NCBI GenBank assembly: GCA_035489015.1
Contig: DATHKR010000033.1
Span: forward strand, 35,403 to 99,402
Origin: DATFRY01 sp035489015
GTDB lineage: Bacteria; Myxococcota_A; Polyangia; Haliangiales; Haliangiaceae
DNA length: 64,000 nt
Direction: 5' to 3'
Positions within the stretch are counted from its first letter, which is position 1; every line of letters starts with the position of its first letter. A model generated the notes under the pieces. It was not told the origin of the DNA and did not search any database. It worked only from the letters and a program-made list of their open reading frames with translations. The position numbers and the translations under genes were made by a program. This document shows positions 48,671 to 56,963 of the stretch, piece by piece.

Positions 48671-49528
48671 TCAACGCGCCGACGCCGCGGTGAGCGCCTC
48701 CAGGATCTGCACCGGGGCCGGCCCGGCGGCGCCCGGGCGCGCGGCCGGAAAGAAGCGCGCCTCGGCGAAGCCGGCCGACAGGAGCGCGCGCCCGGCCGCG
48801 CCGGAGTCGCCGAAGTGGAAGTGCACCCGCCCGCGCGCGAACAGCGAGACCAGCGCGGCGAAGGCACGCGCGCCGCGGACGCGCTCCATGTCGTCGCCGA
48901 GGTGGAGGTCGCTGAGGTAGAGCCCGAACCGGTGGCGCTCGAGGACGCGCGCGAAGCGGGCCCACATCCCCTCGACCGCGGCGCGGTCGAAGTAGTTGAG
49001 CAGCCCCTCGGTGATGATGGCCAGGCCGCGCGACGGATCGAAGAAGCGAGTCGCCACGTCGACCAGGCTGCCGGGGCCGTCGTCGGCCAGGGCGTCGATC
49101 TCGACCACCAGGTGGTGGGCGCCGGGCGGCTCGCCGGCGCGAGAGAGGGCCTGGCGCTTGCGGCGGGCCATCGCCGGCAGGTCCCCCTCTATATAGAAGA
49201 GGTCGTGCGGGTGGCGGCGGGTGAAGCGGAGGCCGCGCGGCGACAGGCCGGCCGCCACCTCGAGCACCTGCTGGACTTCGCCGCGCTGGATGGCGAGGTC
49301 CAGGCGCTCGTCGATCGCGCGGTGACGGCCGAGCAGCACGTCCTCGAGCGCGGGCCCGCCGGCCAGCCGGGCGGCCCGATCGAACGGCGAGAAGGCGGCG
49401 ACCAGGAGCCGGCCGGTCCGGGTTCGCAGCGCCGGATCCCCCAGCCCGTTCCGGTACCAGACGTAGCCGGTGAAGTGCGCTGTCGGACTGATGCGGGCGC
49501 TTCCGGCGCGCTTTTCGGACATGACCAT
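48671..49528 (-). CDS. LCMT-like SAM-dependent O-methyltransferase
   Basis: 285 residues (ATG at 49528; a second ATG two codons later is equally possible). The leucine-carboxyl-methyltransferase-like fold is indicated by LGRHRAIDERLDLAI, VLEVAAGLSPRGLRFTRRHP (motif I region), HHLVVEIDALADDG and IITEGLLNYFDRAAVEGMWA. This family methylates carboxyl or hydroxyl groups, in bacteria often in polyketide or uncharacterised pathways. It is divergent from the ImuB-like gene, and the SOS-like promoter lies in the shared 63-base gap. Confidence 0.85.
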   Translation of the reverse strand: MVMSEKRAGSARISPTAHFTGYVWYRNGLGDPALRTRTGRLLVAAFSPFDRAARLAGGPALEDVLLGRHRAIDERLDLAIQRGEVQQVLEVAAGLSPRGLRFTRRHPHDLFYIEGDLPAMARRKRQALSRAGEPPGAHHLVVEIDALADDGPGSLVDVATRFFDPSRGLAIITEGLLNYFDRAAVEGMWARFARVLERHRFGLYLSDLHLGDDMERVRGARAFAALVSLFARGRVHFHFGDSGAAGRALLSAGFAEARFFPAARPGAAGPAPVQILEALTAASAR

Positions 49529-49553
49529 CCACCATGGCAGAAGAAAAACCAGC

Positions 49554-49582
49554 TCGACACCTGAACGGAGGATCAGTACACT
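49554..49582 (+). promoter_or_regulatory. SOS-like promoter with LexA-type box
   Basis: TCGACA (49554-49559) and TACACT (49577-49582) are 17 bases apart. The spacer itself is CCTGAACGGAGGATCAG (49560-49576). Its reverse complement fits 15 of 17 positions of the M. xanthus LexA consensus as I recall it, CTRHAMRYBYGTTCAGS. The start codon lies ten bases below the -10. Confidence 0.55.
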
Positions 49583-49591
49583 TCAATCATC

Positions 49592-50440
49592 ATGCGTCTC
49601 GCATGCCTGCACCTCCCCGCCCTTCCCCTGCAGGTCGAGGTGCGCGTCCATCCGGATCTCCTCGGCCGCGCGGTCGCGGTGCTCGGCTCCGGCGACCACC
49701 CGGCGGTGGTGGCCTGCTCGCGGGCGGCGTTCGAGGCGGGCATCCGGCCCGGAATGAGCCCAGGTCAGGCGCGCCTGCGAGCGGATGACCTGGCCGTGGT
49801 GACCGGTTCTCCGGGGCGATGGCGCGACGAGGTGATCGCGCTGGCCGAGGAGATCGGCGCGCTGGCCCCGGGCGGCGACGGGCGCGGCGTGGATCTATCG
49901 GAGGCGCTGGACGGCGAGCAGGTGATGGCGAACGCGGTCCTGTTCGCGGAGATTCCCACCGGCCAGCGCAGCGAGCGGTTCGGACGACAGCTGCTCCAGC
50001 TCGCCGCGGCGCGCGGCTATCGCGGGCGGGTCGGGGTGGCGTGGGATCGATTCACCGCGCGGGCGGCGGCGCGCATGCGCGACGAGGCGCCGGTGGTGGT
50101 GGTGGCGCGCGGCGGATCGGCCGAGTTCCTCGCCCCGCTGCCGCTCGAGCTCCTGCCGCTGCGCGACGAGGTGCGGGCGCTGCTTCGCGCCGCCGGAGTT
50201 CGCACGCTCGGCCAGTTCGCCGCGCTGCCGCCGCCGTCGGTGGGCCGACCGGTCGACGGGGTCGACTATCAGGGGCTGGCGCGCGGCAACGGCCCGAGCG
50301 AGCTGGTCCGGCAGCCGGCGCTGCGCGCGCGGCGGGCGGCGCTGCCGGCCCGGTCGGGGCGCGGGCGGCCGGCCGAGGATGGACGCCAGCTCCGCCTGGC
50401 CGAGGCCGACGACGGGCTCCAGCTGCGGCTGGCCGGCTGA
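49592..50440 (+). CDS. Short ImuB-like Y-family polymerase homologue
   Basis: 282 residues. It begins MRLACLHLPALPLQVE and has VVACSRAAFEAGIRPGMSPGQ and a helix-hairpin-helix-like GVRTLGQFAALPPPSVG (about 207-223), as in ImuB/DinP proteins. ImuB is normally about 450-550 residues; here the little-finger and C-terminal regions are replaced by a 60-residue Arg/Ala tail. The acidic catalytic residues of active Y-polymerases are not evident (in ImuB they are naturally lost). ImuB usually works with ImuA and DnaE2, neither of which is here. The start has no Shine-Dalgarno and is close to leaderless. Confidence 0.8.
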   Translation: MRLACLHLPALPLQVEVRVHPDLLGRAVAVLGSGDHPAVVACSRAAFEAGIRPGMSPGQARLRADDLAVVTGSPGRWRDEVIALAEEIGALAPGGDGRGVDLSEALDGEQVMANAVLFAEIPTGQRSERFGRQLLQLAAARGYRGRVGVAWDRFTARAAARMRDEAPVVVVARGGSAEFLAPLPLELLPLRDEVRALLRAAGVRTLGQFAALPPPSVGRPVDGVDYQGLARGNGPSELVRQPALRARRAALPARSGRGRPAEDGRQLRLAEADDGLQLRLAG

Positions 50441-50458
50441 CCGGCCGAGATCAGGCGA

Positions 50459-51850
50459 TCAGCGGGACGCCGAGCGCCGCGGCGTGGTCAGCGTCCGGTA
50501 GACGTCGCGGCGCGGGACGCCTCGCTTGACCAGCTCGCGCGCCTCCGCGAGCTTCCGATCGATGAGGGCGCGGAACTCGTCGACGGTGCCGACCGCGATC
50601 GGCGCTCCGTTGACGAAGAAGGTCGGGGTGCCGTGCACGCCGAGTCGGGCTCCCTCGGCGGCGTCGGCCGAGACCAGCGCGGCGCCGCGGCGGCGATCGA
50701 GCGCGAGGCGGAAGCGGGCCACGTCCATGCCGATCTCGGCCGCGATGCCGTCGAGGGCGGCGCGATCGAGCGCGCCGTGGGAGGCGAACAGGCGCACGTG
50801 CATCTGCCAGAACTTGCCCTGCTCCGCCGCCGCCGCGGCCACCTCGGCCAGCCGGCGCGACTCCGGGTTGTTGCCGAGCGGCAGGTGACGGAAGACCAGG
50901 CGCAGGTCGGCGCCGTAGTGCTGCTTGAGCTGGGCCAGGAACGGCAGCACGCGGGCGCAGTAGCCGCACCGGTAGTCGCCGAACTCGACCAGGGTGACGA
51001 GCGCGTCGTCCGGACCGAGCCGCTGACCCGGCGCACCGGCGCCGACCGCGTAGGTCGTGGCCGGGTCGAGCTCCGGCTCGGCGACCTGATCGGCGCCCGA
51101 CGCGATCGGCCCGATCTGGCGCAGCCCGCCCGCGACGACGCGCTGGTAGACCTCGGCGCGCGGCACCCCGCGCCCGACCAATGCCCTGGCCTCGGCCCGC
51201 TCTGCCTCGACCAGCGAGATGAACGCGCCGAGCGAGCGCGCCCCGAGCAGCGGCCGGCCGTTGATGAAGAAGGCTGGCGTGCCCGACACGCCCAGCGCGC
51301 TCCCCTCGCGGTCCTGCGCGCGAACCGCCGACCGGAAGCGCGCGTCGTCGAGGTCGCGCCGGAAGCGAGCCAGGTCGAGGCCGACGTCGCGCGCCGCGCG
51401 CTCCAGCTCGGCGCGATCGATGCGCCCCTCGGCGGCGAACAGGCGATCGTGGAACGCCCAGAAGCGGCCCTGGGCGCCGGCCGCCGCGGCCGCCTCGGCC
51501 GCCGCGGTCCCGTCCTCCGGATCGAGCAGGCTGTGCCGGTAGACCACGCGCAGCTCGCCCGGGTAGAGCCGCTCGAGCTCCGCCACCGTCGCGCTGGCCA
51601 GGCGGCAGAAGCGGCACTGGAAGTCGGAGAACTCGACCACCGTCACCAGCGCGTCGGCCGGGCCCCGCGCCGGTGCGCCGTCGATCGGCACCCGGTAGGT
51701 CGCGCTGGCGTCGAAGCCGACGTCGCCCAGGTCGCGATCCTCGTCACCCCCGGCGCGGGCGGCGGCCGGCGCGGCGGCGACGAGGCCGAGGCAGAGGCCG
51801 GCGCCGAGGAGCAGCGCATGCAGCGGGCGCCGCGGTCTCGGATGCGTCAC
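50459..51850 (-). CDS. Secreted tandem DsbA-like thioredoxin protein
   Basis: 463 residues, GTG at 51850, signal peptide LHALLLGAGLCLGLVAAAPA ending in AARA. Two DsbA-like domains follow: the first at about 50-230 with active site C79-R-F-C82 and cis-Pro loop SGTPAFFINGR, the second at about 265-450 with C295-G-Y-C298 and HGTPTFFVNGAP. Both redox centres are intact. DsbA_4-type domains (about 180 residues) normally occur singly. The CxxC pairs differ (RF versus GY), which would give different redox potentials. It is a periplasmic disulfide or folding factor; the partner is unknown. A TATCGT hexamer seven bases before the start predicts a leaderless message. Confidence 0.9.
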   Translation of the reverse strand: MTHPRPRRPLHALLLGAGLCLGLVAAAPAAARAGGDEDRDLGDVGFDASATYRVPIDGAPARGPADALVTVVEFSDFQCRFCRLASATVAELERLYPGELRVVYRHSLLDPEDGTAAAEAAAAAGAQGRFWAFHDRLFAAEGRIDRAELERAARDVGLDLARFRRDLDDARFRSAVRAQDREGSALGVSGTPAFFINGRPLLGARSLGAFISLVEAERAEARALVGRGVPRAEVYQRVVAGGLRQIGPIASGADQVAEPELDPATTYAVGAGAPGQRLGPDDALVTLVEFGDYRCGYCARVLPFLAQLKQHYGADLRLVFRHLPLGNNPESRRLAEVAAAAAEQGKFWQMHVRLFASHGALDRAALDGIAAEIGMDVARFRLALDRRRGAALVSADAAEGARLGVHGTPTFFVNGAPIAVGTVDEFRALIDRKLAEARELVKRGVPRRDVYRTLTTPRRSASR

Positions 51851-51934
51851 CTCGAGACGATAGCAGAAAGAGATCGATCGTCGGTGCTCGCGCGTCGCGT
51901 GCTATACCCATCAAACGACACGGGAGAGGTGCGT

Positions 51935-53362
51935 ATGGATCCGCGGAGCGGCGCGCAGCGGGATGTTGCAAGACTGGTCGGACCCCGGATGCCGGCCGAT
52001 CACGGACTGGCCTCCCTCGGTCTCATCATGCAGCTGGTCGGCTCTTTGTTCGCCGGCTACATGTCGCTGCTCGCCATCTTCCCGATCTTCGCCGGCACCG
52101 CCGGCGGCTACCTGACCGTCTTCCTCATCGGCGCGTTCGGCGCGGTGCGCTCGCTGTTCCACCGCTCGGCCGGCACCGCCCTGCTGTACGGCTCGCCCGG
52201 CGGCGTCTTCCGGCCGATCTACGTCTACGCCGGGGTGTCCGCCGCGCAGACGGTGGCGACGCTGCTCCTCCTCAACGTCGATGCCGGCATCCCGATCCAG
52301 GTCGACCTGACCATCGCGCTCGCCCTCATGGTCTGGCCGGTCGTGCTGCTGGTGCTGGTCAACCGCCCCGAGCTGCGCGAGCTGGCCGACGACGACGCGC
52401 TGCCGGTCGCCGAGGACTTCGGCTTCGAGGGCTCGGCGGCGCTCATGGTGCTGCTCGGTCTGTTCGGCGCGCTGGTCGCGCTGTTCGCCGTGTACAGCAG
52501 CTTCAGGCTGTTCGGCTCGTCGCTCGGCGCCCAGGGCTTCCTCGTGGTCGGCGTCCTGGCCATGCTCCTGGCCCGCTCGATCATCCACACCATCGCGGGC
52601 GTCAAGGGAACCCGGGGCATCGACTCGGACGGCGCCACCGAGGCGGCGGCCCGGTACTTCTCGTTCGGGGTGGTCTCGTCGGTCATCGCCGGCGGCGCGC
52701 TCCTCATCCTCTTCTTCAGCATGCCGGGCATCGGGCTCCAGCCGGCCATCCTGCTGCTGGGGTGCGCGGCGGTCTACCTGCTGCTGGCGTGGCCGCTGAT
52801 CCTTCGCCGCTTCTACACCGAGCGGAACTTCAGCGCGCTCCTGTCCGGCGCCGAGGGGCCCAGCTACCGGCGCGCGCCGGACGCTGGCATGACCGCGGTC
52901 GGCTGGCTCCTCCTGTCGCTCGGGGTGGTCCAGCTCAGCCTCACCCTGCCGGCCGCTCTGACCGGCCTGGGCGCTCTCGGCGGGGCGCTGCGCGCGCTCG
53001 ACCCGCTCAACACCGGGGTCGGCCAGATGGCCGGCGGAGACCGCTCGCTGTGGTGGTCGGCCGGGATCGCGCTGGCCCAGGTCTGGGCTGGCCTCGAGCT
53101 GGTCCGCATGACCGATCGATACCGCATCGTGGCGACCATCTACGGCGCGATCGCCTCGGTGATCACGCTCTACCTCATGTGGCCCGAGCTGCGCGAGCTC
53201 GAGCAGCTCGCCGCCTCGAACGGCATGGGCGGGTTCGGCTCGACGGCGAGCTACTTCCGCATGGCGATGAGCCTGCTCCTGCCGATTGGCACCATCATGC
53301 TGGCCAACCGCAAGCTGATGCCGGCGGCCCAGGCGCAGTTCCGCAGCTCAGTCGGCGAGTGA
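51935..53362 (+). CDS. Multi-pass membrane protein of unknown function
   Basis: 475 residues from ATG 51935, with GGGAGAGG upstream; the longer frame that starts before it is a shadow. About ten hydrophobic segments are visible (e.g. 'GLIMQLVGSLFAGYMSLLAI', 'AILLLGCAAVYLLLAWPLIL'), separated by short loops, with a soluble N-terminus and a charged loop around 145-165. No transporter signature is recognised. It overlaps the convergent tsaE gene by 15 bases. Confidence 0.82.
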   Translation: MDPRSGAQRDVARLVGPRMPADHGLASLGLIMQLVGSLFAGYMSLLAIFPIFAGTAGGYLTVFLIGAFGAVRSLFHRSAGTALLYGSPGGVFRPIYVYAGVSAAQTVATLLLLNVDAGIPIQVDLTIALALMVWPVVLLVLVNRPELRELADDDALPVAEDFGFEGSAALMVLLGLFGALVALFAVYSSFRLFGSSLGAQGFLVVGVLAMLLARSIIHTIAGVKGTRGIDSDGATEAAARYFSFGVVSSVIAGGALLILFFSMPGIGLQPAILLLGCAAVYLLLAWPLILRRFYTERNFSALLSGAEGPSYRRAPDAGMTAVGWLLLSLGVVQLSLTLPAALTGLGALGGALRALDPLNTGVGQMAGGDRSLWWSAGIALAQVWAGLELVRMTDRYRIVATIYGAIASVITLYLMWPELRELEQLAASNGMGGFGSTASYFRMAMSLLLPIGTIMLANRKLMPAAQAQFRSSVGE

Positions 53363-53827
53363 ATCGGCCCAGCGCGCGGCCAGCGCCTGCGACCGCGCGC
53401 CCCGCCCCTCGCAGTCGAGCGCGCGCTCGTCGTCGCCGGTGATCGACAGCCGGACCAGCAGGTGATCCGGCGGCAGGACCGCGAAGCGATCGCACCACTC
53501 CACCGCCAGCACGCCGCCCGCGCCCCACAGCTCGTCGAGCCCGATGTGATCGAGCTCGGCCCGGCGCTCGATGCGGTAGAGATCGGCGTGGAACAGCGGG
53601 ACCCGCCCGCCGTGCAGCTGGTTGAGGATGGTGAAGGTCGGGCTGGTCACCCGCAGGTGGTCGGGCAGGCCCAGCCCGCGGGCCAGCCCGTGCACGAAGC
53701 GCGTCTTGCCGGCGCCCAGCTCGCCGATGAGGCCGATCGCATCGCCGGGGCCGAGCAGGCCACCCAGCAGCCGCGCGGCGCGCTCGGTCTGGTCGGGGCC
53801 ATCGAGGACGTAGCCGCGGATCGCCAC
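53348..53827 (-). CDS. tsaE: tRNA threonylcarbamoyladenosine biosynthesis ATPase TsaE
   Basis: 159 residues, GTG at 53827. Walker A is GELGAGKTRFVHGLARGLG, VTSPTFTILNQ is the family switch-like motif, FHADLYRIE and AVEWCDRF follow. TsaE acts with TsaB and TsaD in making t6A37 of ANN-decoding tRNAs. TsaB and TsaD are not in the window. The last 15 bases overlap the convergent membrane-protein gene. Confidence 0.95.
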   Translation of the reverse strand: MAIRGYVLDGPDQTERAARLLGGLLGPGDAIGLIGELGAGKTRFVHGLARGLGLPDHLRVTSPTFTILNQLHGGRVPLFHADLYRIERRAELDHIGLDELWGAGGVLAVEWCDRFAVLPPDHLLVRLSITGDDERALDCEGRGARSQALAARWADSLAD

Positions 53828-53896
53828 CGCGCGACCCTACCGCGTCGAGTGTCGTCCGTCACCGCACCTGGGTGGGGCACGGACCCACGTCGGCCC

Positions 53897-53925
53897 TTGT
53901 GGCGCCGCGAGCCCCGCGGTATGTC
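53897..53925 (+). promoter_or_regulatory. Promoter of the M1 peptidase gene
   Basis: TTGTGG (53897-53902), a 17-base spacer and TATGTC (53920-53925), then six bases to the ATG at 53932. Both hexamers are weak (three of six each); the geometry is the main support. Confidence 0.35.
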
Positions 53926-53931
53926 CGCTTC

Positions 53932-55938
53932 ATGTCCCCTGCGCGCTGGCTGGCTCTCGCGCTCGCGATGACGTCGGCGGGCTGCGCCGCCGACCGTGAG
54001 CGGACTGTGCAGCCGCTCCCCACCCGCGACACGACCCCGCCGTTTCGCCGGCCGGGCCCGCCCCCGACGGCCGTGGCCAGCTACCGGATCGACGCCGCGC
54101 TCGACGCCGGAAAGCACTTCATCTCCGCGACCCAGACCCTGACCTGGCGCAACACCGGCAAGAGCCCGGTCACCGCGCTGCCGTTTCACCTCTACCTGAA
54201 CGCGTTCAAGAACGACACCTCGGTGTTCATGCGCGAATCGCGCGGACGCCACCGCCGGGCCACAGCGTCCCGCCACTGGGGCTGGATCGACGTCAAGTCG
54301 ATCCGGGTCGGCGGCGGCGCCGAGGTGGTCGCGCGCGCGCGCTTCTCCGGCCCCGACGAGACGGTGCTGGAGTTGCCGCTCGATCAGCCGATCGCGCCGG
54401 GCGGCACGGTCGAGGTCGCGATGAGCTTCGACGCCCAGCTGCCCGAGGTGTTCGCGCGGACCGGCTTCAAGGGCGACTTCCTCATGGTCGGGCAGTGGTT
54501 CCCGAAGATCGGCGTCCGGGTCGGCCAGGCCGGGCACGAGGCGTGGCACTGCGAGCCGTTCCACGTCATGAGCGAGTTCTTCGCCGACTTCGGCAACTAC
54601 GACGTCTCGCTGACCGTGCCCGACACCCACGTGGTCGCGGCGACCGGGATGCTGGTCGGGGTGCGCGACAACGCCGACCCGACCCGGACGCTCCAGTACC
54701 GGGCGGAGTCGGTGCACGACTTCGTGTGGATGGCCGACCCGTTCATGGAGACGATCTCGGCCCCGGCCAGGACCGCGTACGGTCCGGTCGAGGTCCGGGT
54801 CTACTTCCGCCCCGAGCAGCGCGCGTTCGCCGAGCGGCACCTGGCCGCCGGCATCGGGTCGATCGAGCAGTTCAGCCGGCTGCTGGTGCCGTACCCGTGG
54901 CCGCGCATGAGCATCGTCGATCCGCCGCCCGACGCCGCGTCCGGCGCCGGCGGCATGGAGTACCCGACCCTGGTCACCACCGCGGGCGACAACGCGTTCC
55001 TGGCCGAGGGGGTCCGCTTCCCCGAGTTCGTCACCGTCCACGAGGTCGGCCACAACTGGATGCAGGGCATCCTGGCCACCAACGAGGTGGACGAGGCGTG
55101 GCTCGACGAGGGGATGAACGAGTACGTGGACGGGCTGGTGATGAGCGCGATCCACGGCACCACCGCCGACATCGTCGACTGGAACGGCCTCCACGCCGGC
55201 TACTACGCGCTGCACCGCGCCACCGACGGGGGCTACGCGCGCATCCCGGAGCCGACCGCGCAGCGGTCCTACCAGTTCTCCGACGCCGAGGCGTACGGAG
55301 GCGCGACCTACGGCAAGACCGCCACCCTCATGCGCACCCTCGAGAACGTGGTCGGCAGCCAGCGCTTCCTCGCCGCGCTGCGCGGCTACGCCGAGGCGTT
55401 CGCGTTCGCCCACCCGACCGAGGCGGACCTGCTGGCCGCGCTCGAGCGCGGCGTCGGCGAGGACCTGGACTGGTTCCTCGGCCCGGCGCTGCACCAGCCG
55501 GGCAGCGCGGCCAACCTGCAGGTCCGGTCGATCCAGTGCCGGCTGGCGCGCGAGCCGCAGGGTGTGTTCGGGCGGGGCGCCGAGCGCCGGGTGGTCGACA
55601 GCGAGCCGGCGGCCGATGCGGCAAGCCGGTGCGACATCGTGGTCGAGAACCTCGGCCGGGTGCCGGTCCCGGTCGACGTCGAGATCACGTTCGCGGACGG
55701 AAAGAGCGAGCGCAGGCGGTGGGACGACCGCGGCGCCGGGCCGCGCTGGCAGCGCTTCGAGATCGAGCACCCGACCCCGGTGGTCGAGGTGGTCATCGAT
55801 CCAGACGACAAGGTGCTGCTCGACGACGGCGGCCTCCGGCGCGGGATGCGCGTGGTCCCCGACCCGGCCGCCTCCACGCACGCGGCCGCCCACGGCCAGT
55901 CCTGGACCCAGACCGCCATGCAGCTCCTCGGCCTATGA
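53932..55938 (+). CDS. M1-family metallopeptidase lipoprotein
   Basis: 668 residues from ATG 53932; the signal ends in lipobox TSAGC. An N-terminal beta-saddle domain leads to the catalytic core: GGMEYPT (340-346, exopeptidase-type GxMEN variant), the zinc motif HEVGHNW (370-376) and Glu393 (HExxH-18-E in DEAWLDEGMNEYVDG). A C-terminal beta domain follows (about 560-640). It is a surface or periplasmic aminopeptidase. ATGA overlap with the next gene suggests translational coupling. Confidence 0.93.
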   Translation: MSPARWLALALAMTSAGCAADRERTVQPLPTRDTTPPFRRPGPPPTAVASYRIDAALDAGKHFISATQTLTWRNTGKSPVTALPFHLYLNAFKNDTSVFMRESRGRHRRATASRHWGWIDVKSIRVGGGAEVVARARFSGPDETVLELPLDQPIAPGGTVEVAMSFDAQLPEVFARTGFKGDFLMVGQWFPKIGVRVGQAGHEAWHCEPFHVMSEFFADFGNYDVSLTVPDTHVVAATGMLVGVRDNADPTRTLQYRAESVHDFVWMADPFMETISAPARTAYGPVEVRVYFRPEQRAFAERHLAAGIGSIEQFSRLLVPYPWPRMSIVDPPPDAASGAGGMEYPTLVTTAGDNAFLAEGVRFPEFVTVHEVGHNWMQGILATNEVDEAWLDEGMNEYVDGLVMSAIHGTTADIVDWNGLHAGYYALHRATDGGYARIPEPTAQRSYQFSDAEAYGGATYGKTATLMRTLENVVGSQRFLAALRGYAEAFAFAHPTEADLLAALERGVGEDLDWFLGPALHQPGSAANLQVRSIQCRLAREPQGVFGRGAERRVVDSEPAADAASRCDIVVENLGRVPVPVDVEITFADGKSERRRWDDRGAGPRWQRFEIEHPTPVVEVVIDPDDKVLLDDGGLRRGMRVVPDPAASTHAAAHGQSWTQTAMQLLGL

Positions 55939-56939
55939 CCAACCAGAGCGAAAAAGACGGCGACGACGACCAGGTCCCCGGCGGCGAGGACGCGCCGCCG
56001 CGCGATGCCGCCAACGAGTCGATCGGCAGCGCCAGCCGCTCGATGGCGCCGCGCCCGTCGCTGATCGCGCTCCTGCGCGCCGGCCTGCGCGCGCTGCGCC
56101 GCTACCCCGGCCTGGTCGCCGCGCTGTACCTCCTGCAGGTCGCGCTGTCGGCCGGCGCGGCGCTGATCATGGTGACGGTGCTGACCCGAGCGTTCGGCGC
56201 CCGCCCGATGTTCGACCGCGCGATGGAGGGCGACCTGGCCGCCCTGATCGCCTGCTTCTCGGATCCGGGGGGCGCCCAGGTGCTGGTCGGTCTGGTCGCG
56301 ATCGGTGCCGGCGCGGCGATGGTGTACGGCGCGCTGTCCTGGTTCCTGTCGGCCGGCCTCATCGCGGTGCTGCTCGACACGCCGTCGCGCGGGCGCGAGG
56401 TGGTGCGCTGGTTCGGTGCCGCCGGGGCCTCCAACTTCTTCCCGTTCCTGCGCCTGGCGCTGTGGGCGCTGCTCCCGACCGTGCCGGTCGCGCTGGTCGC
56501 GGCCGGCGGGCTGACGTGGGTCGACGCCCACCTGGGCCGCGCGCTCGACCTGCCGAGCTTCCTCGGCGCGCTCGCCCTCGGCCTCAGCCCGGCCCTGGCG
56601 CTCCACTGGGTGGTGGCCGCGGCGGTCGACTACGCGCGCGTCGACCTGGTTCGCCATCCCGGCCTGTCGTCGATGCGCGCGCTCCTGCGCGGGTTCGGCC
56701 TGCTGGCGCGGCGCCGGCTCGCGCTGGTCCACACGCTGCTCTACGGCCTGGTGTTCATCGCGGCGACCGTCCTGTCGACCTGGATCGGCATGGGTGGCCT
56801 GGTGCCCGGGCTGGCCGCGCTCATGCTGGTGCGCCAGGCGGTCGGGCTGACCCGCTTCGTCGCCCACGTCGGGCTGATCGCCGGCCAGGTCGAGCTGGCC
56901 TGCACCACCATCGGCACGCCGCTGGCGCGTCGCCGCTGA
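55935..56939 (+). CDS. Membrane protein of unknown function
   Basis: 334 residues from ATG 55935, overlapping the peptidase stop by four bases. The first 40 residues are charged and soluble (Asp-rich). About six membrane segments follow (e.g. 'AALYLLQVALSAGAALIMVT', 'LVGLVAIGAGAAMVYGALSW'), with an RRYPGL entry motif. No family is recognised. Coupling to the M1 lipoprotein suggests a shared envelope process. It is convergent with the AGPS-like gene, 24 bases away. Confidence 0.82.
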   Translation: MTNQSEKDGDDDQVPGGEDAPPRDAANESIGSASRSMAPRPSLIALLRAGLRALRRYPGLVAALYLLQVALSAGAALIMVTVLTRAFGARPMFDRAMEGDLAALIACFSDPGGAQVLVGLVAIGAGAAMVYGALSWFLSAGLIAVLLDTPSRGREVVRWFGAAGASNFFPFLRLALWALLPTVPVALVAAGGLTWVDAHLGRALDLPSFLGALALGLSPALALHWVVAAAVDYARVDLVRHPGLSSMRALLRGFGLLARRRLALVHTLLYGLVFIAATVLSTWIGMGGLVPGLAALMLVRQAVGLTRFVAHVGLIAGQVELACTTIGTPLARRR

Positions 56940-56963
56940 GCTGGCGGGCGCTGGCCGCGCCGC

